DNA of 64,000 nt, taken from positions 58,794,473-58,858,472 of the forward strand of contig CM017557.1 in the NCBI GenBank assembly GCA_007844125.1, given 5' to 3'. How positions within the stretch are numbered: position 1 is the first letter of the stretch; each line of letters opens with the position of its first letter. The position numbers and the translations under genes are program-made. Below the pieces are notes generated by a model, which worked only from the letters and a program-made list of their open reading frames with translations, had not been told where the DNA came from and searched no databases. This document shows, one piece after another, positions 1 to 9,435 of the stretch. The stretch comes from Sinonovacula constricta. Its lineage: Eukaryota; Mollusca; Bivalvia; Cardiida; Solecurtidae.

Positions 1-280
1 CCCCGGTGTACGGCTTACGAAAATGCAAATAAACTAGAACGCGTCCACAACAAATTTTATAAAAATATTCTTTCTGTAACAACTCAGACACAAAATCTTT
101 TATATGCGGCAAATAAGGCAGATTACTGCTAAGAGAAAGTAGATTAAGTCATATAATAAAATACTTGCTGAAAGATTTTGGAAGCAAGGAAAATATACTG
201 ACTAACAAAATCTACAACCTTATGCTCTTTGAACCCAACCATGGGCCTAAAATGTTAAATAAGTAAATAAAAAGGTCCTA
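1..280 (+). pseudogene. LINE reverse-transcriptase C-terminal remnant (partial, enters from left)
   Basis: Frame 1 from base 1 reads about 43 codons to a stop at 130, including a segment with the residues LERVHNKFYKNIL. A further open stretch of about 40 codons from about 148 includes KYLLKDFGSKENIL. This order (a 'vh.kf.k.iL.v' segment, then a hydrophobic or basic segment) is what I know from the region after the reverse-transcriptase domain of animal non-LTR retrotransposons. Stops separate the blocks, so it is dead. It resembles the continuation of the LINE remnant at 40,722-41,815, whose readable part stops just before this region. The rest lies outside the window. Identification is by motif memory, not by search. 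Confidence 0.6.
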
Positions 281-460
281 TGAAAAATAACAACAATATT
301 TAAATCTAAACGACCTCTAGACCATAGCCAACAGGGTAAATGTAAATGTGACAAAAACAAAGAGACCAGACACACACACACACAAAACAAAACCGCAGGA
401 CCGACTGTGGTGGTTAAAAACCTGGTTTGTGGACCCTCCAACCTCGCACTTCTAGATGCA
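255..460 (-). repeat. Dispersed repeat A, short form, copy 1 (with internal CA tract)
   Basis: On the minus strand this shows the repeat A layout seen elsewhere in the window: 'gtgcgaggtt', then 'ccaggttt', a diverged centre, then a tail ending with 'tttagatttaaata' and 'aggacctttt'. A (CA)n tract at 368-384 interrupts it. The same tail occurs at 47,165-47,400 (minus) and, shortened, at 4,990-5,215 (plus). An open frame of 64 codons on the minus strand is a by-product of the repeat. Confidence 0.65.
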
Positions 461-1379
461 TATAGATTCTCACACGTATGGGTAAAGCAGGATGTAGAGA
501 ATGAAATTATATGTTTAAAAATGTGTTAGCAACAAGCAAGAGACTGCTTTTTGTAAACGTGGACAACTACTGTAAAAGGTTCGCCAGAGCCGCTTCATAA
601 GTATTTTTGTTTCCAATTAAATATCACAAAATGTGTAGTGGCTTTAACCAAGTTGATAGTTTTTTCACATATTTGAGACATTGAGTCGAATGACATAAAC
701 CACACCCCATACCAAGAAATGAAAGTGTCAGATATGCATTAAACAACAATGAGTTCCATTTTCTTTTTGAATGTCATTCGTAATGAACTTAGAAATATAT
801 ACATAAATAAATATAAGTGGAGGAGACCAAACATAATTAAATATGTAGAACCTATGCAGCTGTCATATACAAAGTGCCTTAAAAATCTATCAATTTTTAT
901 ACAATTTTGATAAAAGAATGCATATTATTTGTGATGACACATTTGTAAACGTCTAGGGTTTACAATAAAATACACATTATACATTATTAGATTTTTTGAC
1001 ATAAGTATAATTGATTTATTTGTTGTTAATTACTTAAAACGTGTCAATGCACGTTGTAACGAATATACATGTATAATTGTAATGTAATTTTACAACGGAT
1101 GTGACAGTTTTAATTGCTGAAATCGATCGTACACATTTTTAATATGATAAAACACACACAAGGCTTATATGACTGATATTAATAATATACACGGCTCGTA
1201 ACAGTTTGGGTGCATTTTTGGTGTTTTAAATACATAAAATATACTCGTACGTATTTTCGTGATGTTTGAACAGTAGAATAAGTTCAGTGAAACTCCGTTA
1301 AATGTATTTCTGTGCTTTACTAACATCCATATTTATCTGTATCTAGAATAAGGAATGTATATGCTCATAACATAATTTA
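461..1379. other. AT-rich sequence without recognisable gene
   Basis: There is no open frame of note, no repeat family recognised and no clear splice-bounded exon. The stretch lies outside the left end of duplication copy 1, and I see no counterpart left of copy 2. Confidence 0.6.
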
Positions 1380-1417
<38 letters not shown>

Positions 1418-1495
1418 ATCTATCTATCTATCTATCTATATCTATCTCTATCTCTCATCTATCTATCTATTATACTACTATCTATCTATCTATCG
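1380..1495. repeat. (TATC)n microsatellite at left edge of duplication copy 1
   Basis: Imperfect TATC/CTAT tandem repeats cover about 115 bp. The paralogous copy 2 begins with the same motif at 41,829-41,847 but with only a few units. Similarity between the copies starts at this motif, so it marks the left breakpoint or lies next to it. Confidence 0.9.
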
Positions 1496-2519
1496 AACTA
1501 AATATAAAACTATACTTTAAACTATCTCCTTCATATCTCTTCATCTAGAACATTTACAAATTTAATTTTAAAAGCGGTTACTTTTATTGTCATGTGACTT
1601 CTCATGTGGACATTGGCTCTGCCCAGGTAGTCTTTTTCCGTAACGACATCCAGAAGACAACATAGTGAACGATTTTTTTAAACTTCTGTTAGATAGGTGA
1701 CCTACCGACTTATACTCATGTCAAAAATGAGGTCTGTGGTGTTAATTTATGCTTAAAAGATATGTCTTCAACCGTCATATTCCATTATAGTTCGTGTTCT
1801 GAAAGGTAAATATCTGAAACCAACAGCATTTGAATGAATATTGTCTTCTTAATTAAAATTACAATGTTATAATTAGGATTTACAGATTATGTTTTTTTTC
1901 TAAATAATTATATTTAATAGCTCCTGATCAACACATCATAAATATCAATAGCGTTAATATCCTTGGTATCCTAATCCCCGTCTAAAAAATCTAACAATTA
2001 ATTACATTAAAAACGTTTCAAACTTAAAAAAGTGAAAATTTTGAGTCTCATCTAAATAATTAAAAGAAGTTCCACTTGAGTTTGATTATTTATGTTTAAT
2101 CATCTCTGTCCAAATGTTGGATCGTTTTTTGGACAGTTTACGTTCATTATCAAAATGTCTAGCCATCTGTGTTAATAGGTATTATGCAAAAATTGAATTT
2201 CAAAGTTCAACGGGTATGACGGAGATGTTGAACTTAATTTATAAGCCTTATAATTTATACTTATACTGTATAAGATTGCAGAATCAGTAATTGTCCATAA
2301 TAATGCTGTTAAAGCATGTATACTATAGCCCATTTTACGCTACATACACTTAAACAGTTCATATAACATTAATTAATGTAAATTGAGATTAATACGTTTA
2401 ATGGATTGTGCCAATCATCTTAATTGAAATATCGCCTTCGTAAATTGGCGATAATTGATTTACGGTATCTATAACAGAGGTATCAAATAGAATGGAATTG
2501 ATTCGGTTTTCAGCAGAAC
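1496..2519. other. Non-coding duplicated sequence
   Basis: No gene is seen. 1,561-1,850 aligns with 41,905-42,215, including a conserved 'taggtgaccta' inverted repeat (about 1,694 / 42,048). The next 300 bp (1,860-2,150) are replaced in copy 2 by about 2.1 kb (42,235-44,330) containing repeat A. Confidence 0.6.
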
Positions 2520-2668
2520 TTATATTACATTCCATTACATTATGGTATTCCCCGAATATGTCTTAACCGCAGTAACCAAATATAAGAAGATAACAAGTGT
2601 CTTTTTATAGTTGGTCACTGCGGTTGAAACATATTCTCGGAATAACGTATAATGTAATGGAATATAAA
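2520..2668. mobile_element. Hairpin (foldback) element, copy 1
   Basis: Two arms of about 55 bp are near-perfect inverted repeats: 2,532-2,588 and 2,607-2,660. They share an outer 'ccattacattat' and inner 'aaccgcagt' motifs and are separated by an approximately 20-bp loop. The layout is that of a small non-autonomous foldback or MITE-like element. The same element at the paralogous site (44,674-44,797) has lost the outer part of its left arm. I cannot assign a transposase family. Confidence 0.75.
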
Positions 2669-3654
2669 AAGTAGCAAATGTAGGATGCGTAAACAATATG
2701 TAGGCATAGTAACAGGAATGGTTTATGAATGTCATAATACTATAAAAACATTCAGTATTTTTACTATTCATCCTAAGACCATTTCTGCCATTGTGAAGAA
2801 TTAATATAAATGGAATATTATTACATATTATGAAGATAAGAAAACACTGGCTTTGATAAAGTCTTTTATATATTGAATTTATATTGCACTTTTATACAGT
2901 GACGTCTGTTTTTGTAGCTCTTAAAACACAAATTTCGTCAAATTAAAGAAGACGGCACTTTATATTTGAATCAATAGTTCTTTGAGTGCCAGGAATTTTA
3001 GAACTGAACATTCCAATGTCCACGCTGGTTGTGGACAGCGTTTACATTTCATTGCCTCTTGCGTGGAAAACACTGGATGTCTGGATATAAATAAATTTTA
3101 TTCTGTGTGTGTATTGAGTTAATATAGAATAAAAATGGAAAGTGATCTTACAATGAAAACTTAATCAGTTCGTTCCTCATCAGACGAATAAAAATAAAGT
3201 TAAAAAGTCGTAGCAATATTAATTGTCAAAAACCTCAGAAACAAATTTTCTGCAAGCTCTGCGTTCTGCATTTTTGCCCCAGTGTAAGGCTGTTAGATTT
3301 TGACAACTAATTGCTGTGCAGTGCATCACTAGATGTTGGAATGCAAACAAGCCAATTACCCCCAATCTGAAAGATCGCATGCGATAAGGTCTTTGCGACC
3401 ATATACTGTATTAAAAACATAACATTTATTGTTAAGTATTCATTGCCAAGCAAATCCCATTTTTTAAATGATATTGTTTTCTGCAAGGTCAAATTAGAAA
3501 GTAGTGTCATTTTACCGCATTATTGTTCTTAACTTGAAATCAGTCTGTTACTAAAAATAGTAACACAATTAATGATTTAAAATTGTCCTTTTTAACTCAT
3601 TATGCATGCATAGATTATTCAAGACTATGCAAGTGTTGCAGTATCCAGTAAATG
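2669..3654. other. Non-coding duplicated sequence
   Basis: It aligns with about 44,798-45,860 in copy 2. The minus-strand frame at 3,307-3,510 is not kept in the paralogue, where a different frame is open, so I do not call a gene. Confidence 0.6.
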
Positions 3655-3862
3655 GTTTCAGAAATTTCGCGCAATCGCAGAAAAAGACTGTTTCGCGCGG
3701 GACGTAAATTTGCGCAAATACATGTAACAATCCATTCGGACATTAGCACGTTTCGGTTACGTATGTGGAACTATATGGTTAAATGTTAGCTTAGGTTTTA
3801 AATTCGCGCACTGGCCCGAGCGCGAAATACGCGGAAATAAAGCCATCGCTAAATAAAATGAT
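3655..3862. mobile_element. CpG-rich insertion present only in copy 1
   Basis: About 200 bp absent from the aligned position in copy 2 (about 45,870). It has 'tttcgcgc' near its left end and a GC-rich right part with 'gcgcgaaatacgcgg', in marked contrast to the AT-rich surroundings. The pattern of short cgcg motifs followed by an 'aaataaa' tail resembles small repeats I recall from bivalve genomes; the family is not verified. It has no coding capacity. Confidence 0.5.
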
Positions 3863-4227
3863 ACCACAGTACATATTTGTTGAAATGTTTATCATTATAC
3901 GACACTAAACGAACGACATTGTTCACATATCAATTTGCATTATGCAATGTTGCTGACTAAAGATCTTCCTTATGATACGATCACTGTTTTTAAGCCAACT
4001 GTCATTTGCATTGATTATATTATTATTTAAATACTACAACAATCTGAGCATTTACCTCGAACTAAGGCAGAATGAAAAACAATGATATAAAAACTCAAAT
4101 TATTATCTTATGAACCTCTGCAGACTAACGTTAAAATGTTGAGTCTAAAGTTTATTTTGTTATTATGACAGCTGTGGACCAATATTGGAGGGAAAAAATA
4201 AGCCAAATACCGACACAACATATGTTT

Positions 4228-4526
4228 GTTTATTTATTTATTTATTTTTAGTTGGTTGGCTTGTTGGTTGACTGGTTGGTTTGTTGGTTTGTTGGCTGGT
4301 TGTTTAGTTTGTTTAGTTAGTTAGTTAGTTCGTTCGTTCGTTTGTTTGTTCAGTTTGTTCCTTCGTCCGTTCGTTCGTTCGTTCGTTCGTTCGTTCGTTC
4401 GTTCGTTCTTTCGTTCGTTCGTTCGTTCGTTCGTTCGTTAGTTCGTTCGTTCGTTCGTTACGTTCGTTCGTTCGTTCGTTCGTTCGTTCGTTACGTTCGT
4501 TCCTTCGTTAGTTAGTTAGTTAGTTC
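4228..4526. repeat. Compound tetranucleotide array (TTTA, TTGG, GTTC, GTTA)
   Basis: A run of TTTA changes into GTTGG-type, then long (GTTC)n with interruptions, then (GTTA)n. The paralogous site in copy 2 (46,194-46,460) keeps the TTTA and GTTA ends but has no (GTTC)n, so the GTTC expansion belongs to this copy. Confidence 0.9.
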
Positions 4527-4904
4527 AACGTTTAGAAATATCTTGAAAGCATATCTTTTAAGCATTCTTGTTAACATCTGTAGACTAAATTTCCAACTTC
4601 CTAAATCACACAAGTTTCCATAAACTTTATAATGTTTTAAGAGCATATGGTGAGAAACCTTTTCAATCTTAAATGTTTTGCTTTTTTTAAGAAATAATAC
4701 GTTATTCCTCAAATATCACGATGAATTATAAATATTAATATCTGAACTTAACGATGGTTTTAACTGCGTTTCATGCTGATTTGAAAAAACTATTTATCCG
4801 ATATGCATTGTATTAAATGTTGATTTGACAGAGACGATAATATGTCATGTTTTTACTACTTTGTTTCTTGAAACCACATTTCTGTTATTGCAATTATGAA
4901 ATGG

Positions 4905-5215
4905 ATACTCCCCATGCAGGTGCTTCCTGTTCAGTGTCTCACCTTGACGGGATGTTTTTATTTGCACTGTTTGTTTGATAGAAGAAAATTCAGGAAGTGC
5001 GAGGTTATAGAGCTCTAAAAACCAGGTTTAAGCACTCCAGTCTGTCCTTTTACCGACCGACCGTTCCAAGACGGTAACTTCTGATTTTTCTTTGTGTGTG
5101 TTTTGTCTCGTCTCTGTGTTTTTGTCACATTTCCATTCACACTGTTTGCCTTTGTTGAGAAGTAGTTTAGATTTAAATAGTTTACGAAATCTGTTGACAT
5201 AGCAACGGTTTACTA
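4905..5215 (+). repeat. Repeat A short form within a block inverted relative to copy 2
   Basis: The core is on the plus strand: 'gtgcgaggtt' at about 4,997, 'ggtttaagca' at about 5,026, the paired 'cagtc...gaccg' centre and 'cggtaact', then a 'cctttgttgagaagtagttt' tail. The block, including about 75 bp of sequence left of the repeat core (4,911-4,985), matches the reverse complement of 47,190-47,482 in copy 2, whereas DNA outside it aligns directly. Confidence 0.75.
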
Positions 5216-5332
5216 AGATGTATATACCATGTTACCGATTTGTATTGAACTTTTCCTATTAACATTCTTTTATCAATAGTGTTGCTGTGGTGCAGACTCA
5301 TATTTTATATAAACAAAAAAGTTACGCTTTGC

Positions 5333-5361
5333 CCTGGAGAATATCAAATTCTCCGGATGGA
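5333..5361. other. Short conserved inverted repeat
   Basis: 'ggagaat' and 'attctcc' flank 'atcaa', giving a perfect 7-bp stem. It is kept at 47,704-47,727 in copy 2 while the flanks vary. Function unknown; it may be chance. Confidence 0.4.
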
Positions 5362-6917
5362 AATATATTAGACTTATTAATATACATAATGAACGTATGC
5401 TATGTATTCGTGTAAACAGTATTGGTTGTAAATAGTAAAATTTTAAAGACAAGGCATGATCCTTTGAAGAGGTGGTGTAGTTCACTGAATACGCCCCCAA
5501 TGAGATTGAAACTAAACACTACACATTCCTAGCCTAATGAAACTCATTTACAATGCATATTGACTTTTGTGTTTTGCTTCTATTTGTCAGATGCAGTCAG
5601 TCTTCTTTATGCTTTACTTTAGTTGTTTACTCAGCTCCAATTAAAGTTCAGGCGTGTCCAAACATAATGCAATGATCGCATTATCCGCTGCAAACAGTTC
5701 GACTTTAATCTGTGACCGCTTTTCACAGTACAGTTAATGCAATACCGGTTATACGTATATACCGGATTTTTTCTTCGTAACCTTTGTAATATACGATTAT
5801 TGAAGTGGTACTCCAACATTGAGTTTCAGTTAAATGCATATCACGGTTAATTGCATACATTTTTGGGGGAAGTTATATATGCAAATAAGCGGAATCAACG
5901 GTATTGTTGTTCAATAAAAGGTCTGTTCAGCCACCGCAGACTCGAAGTTCAAAGCTTCATCTTTAAGGAAGACTATATGTTTTCATGAGACCTCGACTGG
6001 TATCGGGTTCACCTCTATTATGCCATTACTTTCAGACCAATATAAAGCAAGGCTCGTCTTATATTATTATTTCTTTTCTTGTTCTCAGGAATGCTTCAAC
6101 GGCTGTTTTAAATAATACGGTTATAAAAGAGTTAAAACCATGCAAGTTTAGAAAAAAAACGGTCTTATATGTTTTTCAACCATTTTCTATATGTAAAACC
6201 ATTTTCTAAAACACATTTTTTTCGAAATTGGATGTTTGAAGTATGAAGAACTCATGCACACGATCAATCTTGTCTCATTTTATACTTTGTTATTTGTCTT
6301 ATTTTTTTTACAGAATATAACGCAGATGTTATACGCAGATTCGATATTCCTCAGCGCTCTTAAAGTGAGTCATATAAATATGAACAATCTTTTGTACGGT
6401 ATATTAAATGATACTAAAAGCACGCATCTTTGACAACTTAACTTTCAAGTTAACAGGCATACATGCGCAAGTAATATATTTGCTAATGTATATCAAACCA
6501 AACTGACAGTTTAATGGACTAAAATAGATACGTTTTGTGAACTATTTACAATATAGAAGATCGTGGTATTTACGTGCAGCTTTAATCTCTGATTGGTATG
6601 CTACTTAGTCAATACGACCACATATCAACAACTGCACCTTGCCATGATTCAGTTCCAAGAACCGTTATATATTCACCACAGCTGCAAAAACACAAACCTC
6701 TTCAAAAACAAATACGGATAAAGTATATACGCCATCAAACAACCACACGTGTGCCTTAACTGGAAGCCTTATCGTTTGGCCAGGATTTATATTCAATCTT
6801 ATTGCAGCTAATTCAACTGTGAGGAATTTTTTTGGAACAATATATATTATGCACTTATTTATCTTATTTTAAAATAGTCCTTGCGGCTTATTATTTATTA
6901 TGGTTTGCTAGATTAAA

Positions 6918-6919
<2 letters not shown>
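5362..6919. other. Non-coding duplicated sequence
   Basis: It aligns with about 47,728-49,160. Segments near 5,945-5,975 and 6,575-6,725 are especially similar between copies. Small frames at 5,985-6,209, 6,236-6,433 and 6,832-7,065 are not kept in copy 2 and are not called. Confidence 0.55.
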
Positions 6920-6956
<37 letters not shown>

Positions 6957-6970
6957 TATTATTATTATTT
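6920..6970. repeat. (ATT)n microsatellite, copy 1
   Basis: An interrupted ATT array of about 50 bp. The copy 2 counterpart at 49,163-49,252 is about 90 bp long. Confidence 0.9.
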
Positions 6971-7451
6971 CAATTGAAATAATCGTATTAATTGCAGGAG
7001 AATTAGCTAAGCGTAACGACCTAATGTTATCATGTTTTACTATAAAAAAGGTTAGATACCTTTAGATAAGCATGATTAGGGTGCCATATTTACAAGATTA
7101 TTTAAATATACATTCTGATGGTTTCCTGCAGTAACTTTACCATAGCATTAAACCATGGCAAGACAAGTTTGTTAACTGTCTCATTTTCAAGCGAGTCATT
7201 ACGTGTCTATTAAATTGAGAAATCCGTGCTGTCAATTTAACTTCCATTTTAAACTGGATTGCTTTTCGTTAATTTTACTTCGAACAAAAAAATAAGATGG
7301 TAACATATGCATTTTTATCTTATTTTTAGTACCAGCAAATCCTGCTTATCTTGAAAACTAATTAATGTTCTGTTTTGGGAAAATAACTATTTTATTCCTT
7401 TCCATTTCATACCAATGTTGTTGTTTGTTTGTTTTTCAAATCTCCTGCAGA

Positions 7452-7544
7452 GAGGCAGGTCGTTTGATGATTATATTTCCTGACTTAATTGTCTTCGACA
7501 TCAAGATGATGGAGTTAATGCCTCGTAATATTCTCGTAAACTAA
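7452..7544 (+). other. Exon-like conserved block, copy 1 (candidate 3' coding exon)
   Basis: A pyrimidine-rich tract and 'ctgcag' at 7,445-7,450 form a good splice acceptor. The following frame from 7,452 is open for 30 codons (starts EAGRLMIIFPD) and ends at TAA 7,542-7,544. In copy 2 the same frame is open over the identical length (49,734-49,826). The first 24 or so codons differ by one synonymous change (GAC/GAT), far less than the roughly 15% divergence around it. In another frame both copies read RGRSFDDYIS then stop. No family is recognised. It could also be a conserved non-coding element, or a minus-strand feature, since the reverse frame is open too. Confidence 0.35.
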
Positions 7545-8324
7545 ATAATTGGGTGCAATTAAACAAATTTACAAAGAGCTACTTCAGTCGTTGCCAAACT
7601 AGATAACACTGATTGGTTTTAAATTGGTGTACATCATACCAAAGTTTAAACAAATACCACACCAAGCAACTGTTCCCTCACATGACCGCTAGGATTGAAT
7701 TTGATTTACGTTTATCGTCAGTGTTTACTTTGGCAGTTTGTATGCTTCTTCGTTTCTTCATTTATGTAATTGTGCGAAATTTTTATTTTAAATGTCACTT
7801 TGTTACAAACTATAACAATTTGCATTAGCCAGGGCAAATTTGTAACGTCAAAGCCGGTTTGATTTCTTTTTTATCACTTTGAAATAACACCGTTTACCCT
7901 AGCATTGGGTTAATAATTAATAATTATTTAACAATTGTATGTGTACGTAAGATAATTATGTCGCTTCGATGTATATAAACATGTGTACCTTCTGACATAA
8001 TAAGCAATGCAAAATGTTTAATAACGGTTTATGAAAAAAAAACGGAATTGATATTTTCAGTAAATTTATGATTCTACACAAGATTTTAGTATACATTTTA
8101 CAATCTTGTAATGTAGTTAAATAAATTATGGAAAAAAGCACATTTCATTTGAAATGACTTTTATTACAAAGAACAAAAAAAACTTGAAAGGTCGGCGTTT
8201 TACAGCTAATACCATTAGTATTTATATTAAAATGAATCGCTACATCCAATTAAACAGTAGGTAATCCCATTAATTAACTTTTATTGCTTCTTCTTAACAA
8301 CATTTTCGGGAATGACATCGGTTT
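7545..8324. other. Non-coding duplicated sequence
   Basis: It aligns with about 49,827-50,620. The frames at 7,613-7,828 (plus) and 7,956-8,141 (minus) are broken by indels in the paralogue. Confidence 0.55.
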
Positions 8325-8344
8325 TATTATTAATCCAGGACATT

Positions 8345-8505
8345 TTTATTACACGTCAAACGTCTACGCAGTTTGACATTACAAGCCTCTACAATCCGAT
8401 TCTCCGTAGTTTCCGTGTAAAGGCGGCGAACGCAGCCCTCTGATGACACTATTCTTACTTAATGCTCTTTGATCTCGTTGTCTGACGGTCTGACGTCAGG
8501 CAATT
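8345..8505 (-). pseudogene. Candidate 3'-terminal exon on minus strand, copy 1 (frameshifted relative to copy 2)
   Basis: Reading the minus strand, 'gcatttttgtttcag' (8,506-8,520) is a strong splice acceptor. The exon starts at 8,505, completes a split codon with AA, and reads LPDVRPSDNEIKEH to TAA at 8,459-8,461. Beyond it, an AATAAA polyadenylation signal lies at 8,345-8,350. Copy 2 has the same acceptor, a 58-nt identical stretch across the splice site, and the same AATAAA. It has one extra T, which keeps the frame open for 20 or so more residues. Copy 1 therefore looks like the truncated version. An alternative frame (CLTSDRQTTRSKS) ends early in both copies. The upstream exons and the gene's identity are unknown. 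Confidence 0.35.
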
Positions 8506-8675
8506 CTGAAACAAAAATGCTTCTTAAACTTGCGGATTATGCATCCTATTTCAATATACTCAAAGATGCAAATTGTATTCTCTATTCCATCTGTTATCGT
8601 GCACATTTTATATCACATGTCGAGTGTGTATAAGCTCGAATAATGATGAACTTGCACTGGTTACATATGTACTTA

Positions 8676-9435
8676 TAGTTTAAAGTAAATTGTAAGTAGT
8701 TTAATGTGACTTGTAAGCAGCATATTGTGACTTGTACACATCATATGACTTGTTAGCAGTTAAATGTGAATTGTGAACAGGATTATGTGACTTGTAAACA
8801 TCATAATATGACTTGTAAGCAGTTTAATGTAACTTGTTAGCAGCATAATGTGACTTGTAAACATCATAACGTGACTTGTTAGCAGCATAATGTGACTTGT
8901 AAACATCATAACGTAACTTGTAAGCAGTTTAATGTGATTTGTAAACATTATATTGTGACTTGTAAGCAGTTTAGTGTAAATTGTAAGCAGCAAAATGTGA
9001 CTTGTAAACAGCATAATGTACCTTCTTAGCAGCATAATGTGACTTGGAAGGAGCATAATGTGACTTGTAAACATCATAATGTGACTAATGTGATTCATAA
9101 ACATCATTACGTGACGTGTGAGCATTTAAATGTGATTTATAAACATCAAAATGTGACATGTAAGCAGTTTAATGTGACTTGTAAGCAGCAAAATGTGACT
9201 TGTAAACAGCATAATGTGACTTGTAAGCAGTTTAATGTGACTTGTAAACAGCATAATTTGGCTTGTAAGCAGTTTAATGAGATTTGTAAGCAGTTTAATG
9301 TGACTTGTAAACAGCATAATTTGACTTGTAAGCAGAATAATATGACTTTCAAGCAGTACCATGAGACTTGTAAGCAGTTTAATGTGACTTGTAAACAGTT
9401 TAATGTGAAGCAGTTTAATTTTACCTGTAATCATT
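8676..9435. repeat. 21-bp minisatellite, about 36 units, copy 1
   Basis: Diverged tandem units of 'aatgtgacttgtaagcagttt' and variants (aaacagcat, aacatcat endings). Because 21 is a multiple of 3, the array is open in several frames on both strands. The plus strand gives heptads like NVTCKQF (9,039-9,437, 132 codons). The minus strand gives heptads like LLTSHIM (8,760-9,125 and 9,126-9,494). These are by-products of the array, not genes. Copy 2 holds about 16 units at 50,977-51,315. Confidence 0.9.
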
